Shown here: in pieces, positions 8,549 through 16,730 of the stretch
Layout: each line of letters opens with the position of its first letter
How positions within the stretch are numbered: the stretch's first letter is position 1
Assembly: GCA_030433335.1 (NCBI GenBank)
Contig: JAUILL010000007.1
Coordinates: 1-64,000, forward strand
Direction of reading: 5' to 3'
DNA length: 64,000 bases
DNA from: Alphaproteobacteria bacterium
GTDB taxonomy: Bacteria > Pseudomonadota > Alphaproteobacteria > Rhodobacterales > Rhodobacteraceae
Notes under the pieces: generated by a model
What the model saw: the letters and a program-made list of their open reading frames with translations, nothing else
The model's database searches: none
Told to the model about the DNA's origin: nothing
Made by a program: the position numbers and the translations under genes

Positions 8549-8581
8549 CCCTCGCATGTTGGTATGGTCAATATGCGAGGG
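8549..8581 (+). promoter_or_regulatory. 13-bp hairpin covering the amidoligase ribosome binding site
   Basis: CCCTCGCATGTTG (8549-8561) pairs with CAATATGCGAGGG (8569-8581) with one G-U pair and a 7-base loop. The 3' arm includes the GAGGG that would be the ribosome binding site for the start at 8588, so the folded RNA would hide it. No T run follows, which argues against a terminator. The same bases could alternatively be a DNA operator. Confidence 0.6.
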
Positions 8582-8587
8582 CGAAAT

Positions 8588-9550
8588 ATGACATTACACT
8601 TCCAAAAGCTGCCCGCGCCAGTAACGGTTGACGGTGCGGAACGACATATCGGCGTAGAAGTCGAGTTTGCTGATCTGAATGAAGAGCAGGCAGCAAAAAT
8701 CCTGGCAGAGGCCCTTGGGGGCTCGCCAGAGCGTGTCAAAGACAATGATTGGAAGGTCGCGGGATCAAGTCTTGGGGACATTCAAGTCTATCTCGATACT
8801 GTTTACCGTACTGCTGACAAATCGATGCTGCGGGATCTGGGTCTGAAACTGGGCCGCGAAGTGATCCCTGTCGAGATGGTCACTGACCCCTTAACTCTGG
8901 AACAATTGGGCGACCTGAACCGCGCTTTGGGCGCGCTGAAAGACGCGGGCGCCAAGGGCAGCGGTGACGGCTGGTATTATGGCTTCGGCGTGCACTTGAA
9001 CGTCGAGATCGTGGACAAGTCGCCTGCAGCCGTTCTGAAACCCCTTCTGGCATATGCGCTGATCGAAGATTGGATGCGTGCGGCCCGCCCGATTGAGGCG
9101 ACACGCACCGTGCTGCCTTGGACAGACACTTACCCGACCGCACTGGTCGAGGAATTGATCCTCTTGGGCACCGAACCTTCAGATCGCGCGCTGGTCGAAA
9201 CCTATACCCGTCATTGTCCGGATCGGAATCGTGGCCTTGATATGCTGCCGATCTTCAAAGCGCTCTGGCCTGAAATCCTGATTGACTCGATCGGCGGGGA
9301 CAAGGTGGATGGCATCTCTGGCCGTCCGACCTACCACTTCCGCCTGCCGGATAGCCGCATCGACGAAGACGCTTGGTCGCTGGAAACCGAGTGGAACCGT
9401 TGGTTGCTGGTCGAGCAGGTCGCAAACAATGACGAGCTGCTGACCGAACTGTCTGACGCTTGGCTCCAGACCCACGGGGCGATTACTCTGTCGCGTCAGC
9501 CTTGGGCCGAGCGTTCCGGAGACATCCTGACTGAACACGGAATGGTGTGA
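8588..9550 (+). CDS. amidoligase-family enzyme
   Basis: This 320-residue protein is an amidoligase (PF12224), with the glutamine-synthetase-like fold. The N-terminus has HIGVEVEFADL, whose Glu residues would bind metal and ATP, and the centre has WYYGFGVHLNVEI, with a conserved His and Asn. The later RPTYHFRLPDSRIDE segment is also family-like. Amidoligases form amide bonds using ATP; the substrate is unknown. The next gene is a glutamine amidotransferase, and such pairs are known, with a proposed role in novel peptide or metabolite modification. The 8588 start is chosen because GAGGG precedes it; earlier ATGs at 8564 and 8573 lie inside the hairpin. Confidence 0.85.
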   Translation: MTLHFQKLPAPVTVDGAERHIGVEVEFADLNEEQAAKILAEALGGSPERVKDNDWKVAGSSLGDIQVYLDTVYRTADKSMLRDLGLKLGREVIPVEMVTDPLTLEQLGDLNRALGALKDAGAKGSGDGWYYGFGVHLNVEIVDKSPAAVLKPLLAYALIEDWMRAARPIEATRTVLPWTDTYPTALVEELILLGTEPSDRALVETYTRHCPDRNRGLDMLPIFKALWPEILIDSIGGDKVDGISGRPTYHFRLPDSRIDEDAWSLETEWNRWLLVEQVANNDELLTELSDAWLQTHGAITLSRQPWAERSGDILTEHGMV

Positions 9551-9558
9551 GGTGAGGT

Positions 9559-10284
9559 ATGACACGCCCTATTATCGCAGTCACAACGTCCAACCGATCC
9601 GGCTGGAGAATATTCCCACTGGTTGCCCTGAACGTCTGGTTCGCTGGGGGTAAAGCCGTGCGCTGGGGCGCTGGCCGCCCCGCCAATCTGGACGACGTAG
9701 ACGGTGTGATCATTGGGGGCGGGGATGACATTTCGCCCGACATCTATGGCGGCAAGATCGTCACGTCCGCCCGTCTGGATCACGATCGTGACGCGCTGGA
9801 ACGTCAGATCGTCGAGGATACTCAGACCCTTGGGATGCCTGTTCTGGGCATCTGTCGCGGCAGTCAGATGATTAACGTGGCCCGTGGCGGGACGCTGCAT
9901 CAGGACGCGTATGGGGTCTACACCGCCAGCCAGAAGCGCTGGACGATTCTGCCGCGCAAAGAAATCTGGATTGACGACAACACGCGCCTGTCGCGCATCG
10001 CGGGTCTGCAGCCGATGACCGTGAATTCGCTGCACTCGCAAGCGGTGGACAAGGTCGGCAAGGGTCTACGGGTTGCTGCGCGGGACACTGGCGGCATGAT
10101 CCAAGCTATTGAAAGCATTCAAGAGCCTTTCGCCTTGGGCGTCCAATGGCACCCCGAGCACCTGATCTATGCGCGGCGCCAGCGCCGGATTTTCCGGTCG
10201 CTCGTGATGGCTGCACGGGCCTATCGCAAAGACCTGAAGCAGCTTCGAGCGGTCGATACCCACGTGCGTCTCGACCCCGCATAA
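9559..10284 (+). CDS. gamma-glutamyl hydrolase-like class I glutamine amidotransferase
   Basis: This 241-residue protein is a peptidase C26/PuuD-like class I amidotransferase. The nucleophile elbow is GICRGSQMINVARGG (Cys in GICRG), and the catalytic His is in GVQWHPEHL. The N-terminal GVIIGGGDDISP segment forms the oxyanion region. Relatives cleave gamma-glutamyl bonds, such as in gamma-glutamyl-GABA. It starts 8 bases after the amidoligase stop, so the two are an operon. One enzyme would make and the other break, or edit, a gamma-glutamyl-type amide. The substrate is not evident from the sequence. Confidence 0.88.
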   Translation: MTRPIIAVTTSNRSGWRIFPLVALNVWFAGGKAVRWGAGRPANLDDVDGVIIGGGDDISPDIYGGKIVTSARLDHDRDALERQIVEDTQTLGMPVLGICRGSQMINVARGGTLHQDAYGVYTASQKRWTILPRKEIWIDDNTRLSRIAGLQPMTVNSLHSQAVDKVGKGLRVAARDTGGMIQAIESIQEPFALGVQWHPEHLIYARRQRRIFRSLVMAARAYRKDLKQLRAVDTHVRLDPA

Positions 10285-10362
10285 AGCGCAGGGCCTCTTG
10301 GCCTGAGGCGGCGAAGCGGGTAGGTGCCTGCAAACAGCCAGCCACACGACAGGAGCGCGCCC

Positions 10363-11580
10363 GTGACCGAGATTGTCATTGAACGTTTGGGACTTCATGG
10401 CGACGGCATTGCCGCCGGACCGATCTACGCGCCCCTGACTCTGCCTGGGGAGCGCGTCGAAGGCGAAATCACCGGCGAGCGGATGGAAACCCCGCGCATT
10501 GTTGAGCCCAGTTCGGACCGTGTCAAAGCGCCGTGCCCGCGCTTCAAGCGTTGCGGTGGGTGCAGCCTGCAGCACGCAAGTGACGACTTTGTCGCCAAGT
10601 GGAAAATCGGCGTTGTCGAGACAGCCTTGCGGGCTCAGGGACTTGAGGCTCCGATTCGCGGGATTGAAACGTCGCCCGCCGCATCGCGCCGCCGCGCTGT
10701 GTTTTCTGCGCGCCGGACCAAATCGGGTGCTCAGGTCGGGTTCCACGTGCGTGGCTCTGACCAAATCGTCGAGATTGATGGCTGCACGCTTTTAGACCCT
10801 GAATTGCTGGCGGCCCGGCCCATCGTGGCCGAGTTGGCCAAAGTGGGTGGCAGCCGCAAGGGCGAGCTGAGCGTCACGATCACTCTGACCAAGAACAAGC
10901 TGGATGTCTTGGTCACGGGCGGCAAACCGCTGGACGACAAGCTGCGCATGGAATTGGGGCCTCTGGCTGAAAAGCTGGGCCTGTCGCGTCTGGCTTGGGA
11001 GGATGAGACCGTCGCTCTGCGCCACCCGCCCGCACAAGATTTTGACGGCATTCTCGTGACGCCGCCCGCGGGCTCCTTCCTGCAGGCGACCCGTCATGGC
11101 GAGGATGTCTTGCGTGCCGCCGTGCTTGAGGCAGTTGGCGACGCAGGCTACGTCGCTGACTTTTTTGCTGGCTGCGGGACGTTCAGTTTGCCGCTCGCGC
11201 GGAAGGCCGAGGTTTGGGCGCTGGAAGGCGTGCGTGAGATGATCCAAGCGCTCGATCTGGGCTGGCGCAACGCCAAGGGCCTGAAAAAGATGAAGGCTCA
11301 GGTCCAGGATCTGTTCCGCAACCCTGTGATCGCGGCTGATATGCAGAAGCTGGATGCCGTCGTGCTCGACCCGCCGCGTGCGGGCGCTCAGGCGCAGGTG
11401 GCCGAAATCGCGCAGATCAAAATCCCCGTGATTGCCTATGTCAGCTGTAACCCCGTTACATTTGCACGCGACGCTGCCGTTCTGGTGAAGGCAGGTTATC
11501 GCCTTAATTGGGTGCAGGTCGTTGACCAGTTCCGTTGGTCTTCCCATGTGGAACTGGCAGCGCGCTTTGATCGCGCCTGA
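10363..11580 (+). CDS. rlmD: RNA (uracil-5-)-methyltransferase, RlmD/TrmA family
   Basis: This 405-residue protein belongs to the RlmD/RumA class of SAM-dependent RNA methyltransferases. The N-terminus is TRAM-like (LHGDGIAAG, LPGERVEGEI). An iron-sulphur motif follows as CPRFKRCGGC with a later Cys in DGCTLL. The Rossmann core shows DFFAGCGTFSLPLA, and the catalytic Cys is in AYVSCNP. It would methylate a uracil in 23S rRNA, probably U1939, though some relatives act on tRNA. GTG at 10363 is chosen because AGGAG at 10351-10355 lies 7 bases upstream. Confidence 0.88.
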   Translation: MTEIVIERLGLHGDGIAAGPIYAPLTLPGERVEGEITGERMETPRIVEPSSDRVKAPCPRFKRCGGCSLQHASDDFVAKWKIGVVETALRAQGLEAPIRGIETSPAASRRRAVFSARRTKSGAQVGFHVRGSDQIVEIDGCTLLDPELLAARPIVAELAKVGGSRKGELSVTITLTKNKLDVLVTGGKPLDDKLRMELGPLAEKLGLSRLAWEDETVALRHPPAQDFDGILVTPPAGSFLQATRHGEDVLRAAVLEAVGDAGYVADFFAGCGTFSLPLARKAEVWALEGVREMIQALDLGWRNAKGLKKMKAQVQDLFRNPVIAADMQKLDAVVLDPPRAGAQAQVAEIAQIKIPVIAYVSCNPVTFARDAAVLVKAGYRLNWVQVVDQFRWSSHVELAARFDRA

Positions 11581-11604
11581 GGGCAACTAAAACGGGACAG
11601 GCCT

Positions 11605-12378
11605 ATGAGAGACACGTTGGCAAACTGGCTGGCGCACCCCGCGGTGCGCAACGGAATCATCGGGGTCATCCTGATCAACGCCGTGGTCCTGGGACTGGAA
11701 ACCTCTGAAACCGTCATGTCGAATATCGGATGGCTGGTGCGATTGGTTGACTGGATTTGCCTGACGATCTTTGTGCTGGAACTGGCGGCCAAGTTTTATG
11801 CCCACGGCACCCGCTTTTTCCGCAATGGCTGGAATATCTTTGATGCGGTGATCGTGGGAAGCGCCTTGGTGCCCGGTGGGCATTCTGTGTCGGCCCTGCG
11901 GGCGTTGCGGATTCTGAGGGTGCTGCGTGTGATCTCTGCGGCCCCACGCCTGCGCCGCGTGGTCGAAGGGTTGGTCTCTGCCCTGCCGAGCATGGGCAGC
12001 GTGTTCCTATTGATGGCGATCATTTTCTACATCGGCGCTGTGATCTCGACGACCTTGTTCGGAGAGACGTTCCCGGACTGGTTCGGAACGCTTGCCCTGA
12101 GCGCCTATTCCTTGTTCCAGATCATGACCTTGGAAAGCTGGTCGATGGGCATCGTCCGCCCCGTGATGGAGGTCTACCCCTACGCGTGGGTGTTCTTTGT
12201 TCCCTTCATTTTGCTGACGACCTTTGCCGTGGTGAACCTGCTGGTGGGTCTGATCGTGAACTCGATGCAGGACGCCCACTCCGAGGACAAAACCCGTGCC
12301 ACGGATGACCACCGCGAGGCGGTTCTGTCTCGGCTTGAGGCGATCGAAAAGAAACTCGACAAACTGAGTTCACAATAA
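11605..12378 (+). CDS. voltage-gated sodium channel, NaChBac type
   Basis: This 257-residue protein has the six-helix layout of bacterial single-domain sodium channels. S4 is the Arg-rich ALRALRILRVLRVISAAP (about 97-114), with Arg every third position. The selectivity filter TLESWSM is at 175-181, the same motif as in the structurally known NavAb and NavMs channels. S6 (about 200-218) is followed by a short neck and a C-terminal helix with heptad spacing (EAVLSRLEAIEKKLDKL), the tetramer coiled coil. It would form a homotetrameric sodium channel in the inner membrane. In marine bacteria it may serve sodium homeostasis and motility. The gene starts 24 bases after the methyltransferase stop. 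Confidence 0.92.
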   Translation: MRDTLANWLAHPAVRNGIIGVILINAVVLGLETSETVMSNIGWLVRLVDWICLTIFVLELAAKFYAHGTRFFRNGWNIFDAVIVGSALVPGGHSVSALRALRILRVLRVISAAPRLRRVVEGLVSALPSMGSVFLLMAIIFYIGAVISTTLFGETFPDWFGTLALSAYSLFQIMTLESWSMGIVRPVMEVYPYAWVFFVPFILLTTFAVVNLLVGLIVNSMQDAHSEDKTRATDDHREAVLSRLEAIEKKLDKLSSQ

Positions 12379-12462
12379 GCCCGAGTCAGGTCGCGCCTAC
12401 TACTGAAACTGGCATGAATCGTGTATGGCCGAATGCAGAAACAAGCATAAGGGCAGTGAGAC

Positions 12463-12957
12463 ATGCGTTTTTTGAAGCTGGCGCTTTGCGCGCTGCTTTT
12501 GTTAGGTGCGGCCGCCTGCAGCAGTAAGTTCAAGACCTATAACGGACCGGAAGTCACACGCGTCGTCGTCTATAAAGAGGCGCGCAAGATGTACCTGTTG
12601 CATCACACGCAGGTGCTGAAGGCCTATGACATCCACTTGGGCAACACGCCTGCGGGCCACAAGCAGTTCGAAGGGGACGGGAAGACGCCCGAGGGGCACT
12701 ACCTGATTGACCGCCGGAACCCGAACAGCAAATTCCACCTGTCGATCGGGATCGATTACCCGAACGAGGCGGACAGGGAATATGCGAAGTCGCAGGGTAA
12801 ACGGCCGGGTGGGGACATCTTTATCCACGGGCGTCCCAAACCCTATCGCAGCTGGGGCGATGACTGGACCGCAGGCTGTATCGCGGTCACAGACAAAGAG
12901 ATCGAGGACATCTACGCTATGGTGCGCGACGGAACCCCGATCTCGATCTATCCGTAA
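12463..12957 (+). CDS. L,D-transpeptidase family lipoprotein
   Basis: This 164-residue protein has a lipoprotein signal with lipobox LGAAAC (Cys19 region). The catalytic domain is YkuD-like: FIHGRPKPYRSWGDDWTAGCIAVTDKEI, with the conserved His and the Cys in AGC. The upstream GDGKTPEGHYLIDRRN segment is typical of YafK/ErfK-type members. Such enzymes make or break meso-DAP crosslinks in peptidoglycan or attach proteins to it; the particular activity cannot be told. A ribosome binding site is weak (GCAGTGAG). A second L,D-transpeptidase with a different export route lies 0.7 kb downstream. Confidence 0.85.
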   Translation: MRFLKLALCALLLLGAAACSSKFKTYNGPEVTRVVVYKEARKMYLLHHTQVLKAYDIHLGNTPAGHKQFEGDGKTPEGHYLIDRRNPNSKFHLSIGIDYPNEADREYAKSQGKRPGGDIFIHGRPKPYRSWGDDWTAGCIAVTDKEIEDIYAMVRDGTPISIYP

Positions 12958-12972
12958 AACAGAACGGGCCGT

Positions 12973-13512
12973 TTACTGCATCGCCAGTTGCGGCCCTGTT
13001 GCACCCAGTTCAAGGGTCCACCAGATCTTGCCGTTGTTCTCTTGGAACCACGCAAAGCCCAACTGGTTGGCTTCTTCGGACATCAGAACTTTGCGGGTTA
13101 CGGGGTCTGCGGCCCACGCTGCCAGCGTTTCGGTTTCGGTCTCGTAGGTTTCCGAAATCAGCTCGCCCACAAAGTGACCGCCGTATCCGACGCGGCGCAC
13201 GCGGTCGATCGGCGAGGAGCCGTCAGACCCAAAATGCCAAGGGCGATTCTGTACAGCCATGTCGCGAGAATGAGTTTCGGCGGCGGCGTTCAGGCGCGCA
13301 TCAAGCGAAAGTGGGCGTTTGCCCGACGCGGTGCGCAGAGCGTTGACCGAATCAAGCACGCTATACTGGATGCGGGCTTCATCGCCCGAGCCGATCCGGT
13401 AGAGACGTGGCAGCGGTTTGCCATCCGGACCCATGCGGGGCGGCGTCGGCGCAGGTGCACAGGCGGCAAGAACGACGAGAAAACTAAGCAGAATTGGAAG
13501 TAGGCGGAACAT
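12973..13512 (-). CDS. CAP (SCP/PR1) domain lipoprotein
   Basis: This 179-residue protein has a lipoprotein signal peptide (LPILLSFLVVLAAC) and a CAP domain. Visible are the helix VLDSVNALRTASGKRPLSLDARL, the motif AAETHSRDMAVQNRPWHFGSDG with a conserved His, and the GELISETYETE segment that includes the second conserved Glu. CAP proteins in bacteria are secreted and often linked to spore coat, membranes or cell wall, but their activity is mostly unknown. ATG at 13512 is preferred since it starts the signal peptide exactly. It is convergent with the L,D-transpeptidase gene. Confidence 0.85.
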   Translation of the reverse strand: MFRLLPILLSFLVVLAACAPAPTPPRMGPDGKPLPRLYRIGSGDEARIQYSVLDSVNALRTASGKRPLSLDARLNAAAETHSRDMAVQNRPWHFGSDGSSPIDRVRRVGYGGHFVGELISETYETETETLAAWAADPVTRKVLMSEEANQLGFAWFQENNGKIWWTLELGATGPQLAMQ

Positions 13513-13679
13513 AGGGGCCCCTCGGTTGTTTGGGACAGCCTTACCCCTTGGGGTATGCGGTTTCAAACCCACAGTAGGCCAATCTCCGCGAGTTTACGGT
13601 GGTTTGATTTGCGACTGCGGCTTTTCCACCATAAATATACCTCCAATTATCAAAATAACTGATCATCCGGAGGTAGAGC

Positions 13680-14303
13680 ATGGCTGATCGCAAGGGACAG
13701 GATCTATCGCGTCGTGGATTCTTGGCGAGCGGGATCGCAGGCGGCGTTGCTGCATTGGCGGCACCTGCATTGGCGCAAAGCACTTCGGCAGTAAATGGCG
13801 CGGGCACTGTCGAGCTCGAAGGCTCGATCGAGCACGGTGTACGCCGAAATATTTCGAGTTTCCGGACGCTGGATTGGCAGCCGTATTTCAGCAACACGCG
13901 AAACGGCGCAATTTTGGTCGATATCGACAGTCGTGCTCTGCATTACTGGTCCGAAGACCAAAGCGTTTACAAACTCTTCCCCACAAGTGTGCCGTTGACT
14001 GACGATTTGACCCGTCGCGGACGCACCGAAGTTATCCGCAAAGTGGACGGTCCTAGCTGGGCTCCGACACCTGCGATGAAAGAGCGGAACCCCGAATGGC
14101 CTGATTTTATTGGCCCCGGCCCCGAAAATCCTTTGGGCACCCACGCCCTGTACCTGAGCTGGACCTACTATCGCATCCACGGCACTCACGATACGCGGAA
14201 AATCGGCCGTCGTTCGTCAAACGGATGCATCGGTTTGTACAACGAGCATATTGCGCAGCTGTTCGAATTGACCAAGGTCGGTACGCAAGTGTTGCTAATT
14301 TGA
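13680..14303 (+). CDS. Tat-exported L,D-transpeptidase
   Basis: This 207-residue protein starts with a twin-arginine signal (SRRGFLASG, hydrophobic core, APALAQ cleavage site near residue 33). The YkuD catalytic motif is complete: YRIHGTHDTRKIGRRSSNGCIGLYN, with His and the Cys in SSNGC. It would form meso-DAP to meso-DAP crosslinks in the periplasm after folding in the cytoplasm. GGAGG lies just upstream of the ATG. Tat-exported YkuD proteins are frequent in Rhodobacterales. Why it folds before export is not known from sequence. Confidence 0.92.
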   Translation: MADRKGQDLSRRGFLASGIAGGVAALAAPALAQSTSAVNGAGTVELEGSIEHGVRRNISSFRTLDWQPYFSNTRNGAILVDIDSRALHYWSEDQSVYKLFPTSVPLTDDLTRRGRTEVIRKVDGPSWAPTPAMKERNPEWPDFIGPGPENPLGTHALYLSWTYYRIHGTHDTRKIGRRSSNGCIGLYNEHIAQLFELTKVGTQVLLI

Positions 14304-14452
14304 CGACATCAAGGCGAACTCATTGAAACCTCCGACAAGTTAAGTTTGCATTTGCCCAAGATAGCTGGTTAGAAAATTCGTACGAGGTAAGTCTTGGGTG
14401 CTTGTCGCTGTCCTCAATGAACCGCGGCGGCAAGCTTATACTGGAGGATACT

Positions 14453-14638
14453 ATGAAGAAACTCGTTCTGGCAGCCGCTCTGGCAACCACCGCTTCGACT
14501 GCTTTTGCTGGCTCGCTGGCTGAGCCCGTCATCGAAGCACCCGTGGTCGTGGAAGAAGCAACCACCTCGTCGTCGTCGGCAGGTCTGGTTGTTCCGCTGA
14601 TCCTGGTTGCCGTTCTGGTTGCAGCTGCTTCGAAGTAA
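14453..14638 (+). CDS. small secreted or membrane protein of roseobacters
   Basis: This 61-residue protein has a signal peptide (KKLVLAAALATTASTAFAG), then an acidic, Val/Ser-rich stretch (EPVIEAPVVVEE) and a second hydrophobic segment at the C-terminus (GLVVPLILVAVLVAAASK). GGAGG precedes the ATG, and a very strong terminator follows, so it is a self-contained transcription unit that may be highly expressed. The function is unknown. I recognise the pattern as a recurrent small protein of this order, commonly beside hemH, but cannot name it. Confidence 0.8.
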   Translation: MKKLVLAAALATTASTAFAGSLAEPVIEAPVVVEEATTSSSSAGLVVPLILVAVLVAAASK

Positions 14639-14663
14639 TTTCGAACAGATCAATAGCCTAAGG

Positions 14664-14692
14664 AAAAGGCGGTGGGTAACCACCGCCTTTTT
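14664..14692 (+). terminator. strong terminator after the 61-residue gene
   Basis: AAAAGGCGGTGG (14664-14675) pairs perfectly with CCACCGCCTTTT (14680-14691) around a GTAA tetraloop, followed by more T. Confidence 0.95.
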
Positions 14693-14711
14693 CATTTTTT
14701 GGTTCGGATAA

Positions 14712-14779
14712 AGGGGCGTTGCCCCTCTCTTGGGGCCGGGCCCCAATTCACTCCCCAGAGTATTTTCACAAAGATGAAA
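14712..14779 (+). repeat. composite intergenic repeat with gene-end motif, copy 3
   Basis: Two perfect hairpins, AGGGGC-GTT-GCCCCT (14712-14726) and TTGGGGC-CGG-GCCCCAA (14730-14746), are followed by GAGTATTTTCACAAAGATGA at 14758. The last part matches the copies at 2444, 5491 and 19084. It fills the gap between the small secreted gene and the convergent hemH. Confidence 0.5.
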
Positions 14780-14786
14780 TGGGGGC

Positions 14787-15848
14787 TTAGAGCCAGCCCC
14801 CCAGGTTTTCGCGGATCACGGTGGTCAGCGCTTTGATATGCGCGGGGTCGTCGTTGAGGCAGGGGATGTAGGTGAAGTCCTTACCGCCTGCGTGCTCGAA
14901 CGACTCGCGAATCTCTTCGTTGATCTCTTCCAGCGTCTCGATGCAGTCCGCCGAAAAGGCAGGGGCGCAGACGGCGATGTTCTTCTTCCCAGCTTCGGCA
15001 AGGCGCGCGACCTCTTCGACCGTGTAGGGCTGGAGCCATTCCTCGGGGCCGAAGCGCGACTGGAAGGTCGTGGTGATTTCAGTGTCTGCCCAACCAAGGC
15101 GCTCTTTCAGGAGTCGCGTGGTTTTGGTGCATTGGCAGTGATAGGGATCGCCCTCTTTCACCAGATAGCGCTTTGGCAGACCGTGATAGGAGCAGACCAA
15201 AACGTCGGGTTTTTTGTCGAACTTGGCGTAGGCGGTCTCGATCGATTGGGCGAGCGCCTCGATGTATTCAGGGTGTTCGAAATATGGATCCACCACGCGG
15301 GCGGTGGGCTGCCATTTTTCCTTCATCAGGGCGCGGAAAAACTGGTCGTTCGCGGTGGCTGAGGTCGCACCTGCGTATTGTGGGTAGAGCGGGAAGAACA
15401 GGATCTTATGGCAGCCGGCTTCAACCATCTTGCGCACTACGGATTGGGTCGACGGGTTGCCGTAGCGCATACAAAAATCGACCATGATGTTGTCGCCATA
15501 TTCGGCTTCGAGATCGGCTTTGATAGCGGCGGTCTGGTCTTTGGTGATGGTCATCAGAGGCGACTCGTTCGCCTCGTTGTTCCAGATCGAGGCATAGGCC
15601 GCGCCGGATTTGGAGGGACGGGTCGACAAGATCACTAGCTGCAGCAGCGGTTGCCAGAGAAACGGCGAGTAGTCGATCACACGGCGGTCCGACAGAAACT
15701 CGTTCAGGTAGCGGCGCATGGACCAATAGTCGGTGCCATCGGGCGTGCCGAGGTTGGCCAGCAGGATGCCGACTTTGGGCTTTTGCACCTTGGGGTGGTC
15801 GGCGGGGGCATGCGCGGGGCACTTGGCGGTCGCTTGGGCGTCCAACAT
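14787..15848 (-). CDS. hemH: ferrochelatase
   Basis: This 353-residue enzyme inserts iron into protoporphyrin IX in the last step of heme synthesis. The N-terminal GILLANLGTPDG, FPLYPQYAGATSATA, the catalytic YHGLPKRYL (conserved His) and the C-terminal APAFSADCIETLEEI (conserved Glu and Cys) are present. ATG at 15848 is preferred over TTG at 15899, which would add 17 residues. It follows the methyltransferase gene by 60 bases on the same strand and may be in its transcript. A peripheral inner-membrane location is usual for the family. Confidence 0.95.
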   Translation of the reverse strand: MLDAQATAKCPAHAPADHPKVQKPKVGILLANLGTPDGTDYWSMRRYLNEFLSDRRVIDYSPFLWQPLLQLVILSTRPSKSGAAYASIWNNEANESPLMTITKDQTAAIKADLEAEYGDNIMVDFCMRYGNPSTQSVVRKMVEAGCHKILFFPLYPQYAGATSATANDQFFRALMKEKWQPTARVVDPYFEHPEYIEALAQSIETAYAKFDKKPDVLVCSYHGLPKRYLVKEGDPYHCQCTKTTRLLKERLGWADTEITTTFQSRFGPEEWLQPYTVEEVARLAEAGKKNIAVCAPAFSADCIETLEEINEEIRESFEHAGGKDFTYIPCLNDDPAHIKALTTVIRENLGGWL

Positions 15849-15908
15849 GGCGTCGTTCCAATCGTTGTTATTGCTTTGCGGTTGGAGATAAGGGGCCAAC
15901 CCCTTGGG

Positions 15909-16730
15909 TCAATCGTTCAGTTTCGTTTCTGTCGTGTTCAGGGCGTCGGCAAGTCTGGCGGCCGCACTGCCAGGACGCAGGGGCTGTGGCTGGCTGCTGT
16001 CGGGCGCCCATCCTGTGAGAATGCAGAATTCAAAGGTCGCGGGGATGCGACCATCTGCATCGGCGAAGTTTTCGGCATAGATACGGGCGGCCTCGAACAG
16101 CACATCACGGCGGGTTGGCTGGCGCAGGCGTTCATTCAGAGCGTTGCCTTCGCCCATCATCCGCAACTCGCGCATCAAGGCGATGGCGTTGTCGTATCGA
16201 ACCTTGATCCGGAAGGTATCACTGACGGGCAGAGCAAAGCCCGCGCGCTGGAGCAGGCCGCCAAGGTCTCGGATATCACCCATGGGCAGCACACGGGGCG
16301 ACAGCCCTCCGGTGACCCGCGATTCGGCCTCGCATAGGGCCACGCGCAGTTCTTTCAGGGTTTGCCCTCCGAAGAGTGAGGCAATCAGCATTCCGTCGGG
16401 GCGCAGAGCGCGGCGCAACTGGATCAACTGGCCCACAGGGTCTTCGGTCCAATGCAGGTTCAGCGCGTGGATGGCCAGATCGACGCTGTTCTCTGCGACA
16501 TCCAGTGTCTCGGACGGAGCAATGACGCGCGCATCCGGCAGGCGGTCTGCCCATAGCTGTGGCCAATCGCTGACAATGACGGTGTCCTGAAACGACCTGT
16601 TAACGATCAGCAGGCGATCCTGTAGGTCGTCTGCGGCCGCCTCTTGCAAGAAAAGCAGCGGGTTTTTGGCGGCGCGGGCCAGTTGGCGCTGACGCGCTGG
16701 CCCGTCGATGAGGGATCTGGGGTTCGACAT
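15909..16730 (-). CDS. BioC/NDUFAF5-like SAM-dependent methyltransferase
   Basis: This 273-residue protein starts MSNPRSLIDGPARQRQ. The fold includes NSVDLAIHALNLHWTEDPVGQL, then RRALRPDGMLIASLFGGQTLKELR, close to the BioC and NDUFAF5 families. NDUFAF5 hydroxylates an Arg in complex I assembly in mitochondria; BioC methylates malonyl-ACP in biotin synthesis. The sequence alone does not decide. ATG at 16730 abuts the ATG of comF on the other strand (CATATG), so promoters and ribosome sites of both genes lie inside each other's coding sequence. Confidence 0.82.
   Translation of the reverse strand: MSNPRSLIDGPARQRQLARAAKNPLLFLQEAAADDLQDRLLIVNRSFQDTVIVSDWPQLWADRLPDARVIAPSETLDVAENSVDLAIHALNLHWTEDPVGQLIQLRRALRPDGMLIASLFGGQTLKELRVALCEAESRVTGGLSPRVLPMGDIRDLGGLLQRAGFALPVSDTFRIKVRYDNAIALMRELRMMGEGNALNERLRQPTRRDVLFEAARIYAENFADADGRIPATFEFCILTGWAPDSSQPQPLRPGSAAARLADALNTTETKLND

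Noticed and set aside
8564-8587. Earlier amidoligase starts at 8564 and 8573
   Set aside because: Both lie in the hairpin and have no ribosome site.
15849-15899. Longer ferrochelatase from TTG 15899
   Set aside because: The added 17 residues are not family-like, and ATG 15848 gives a normal N-terminus.
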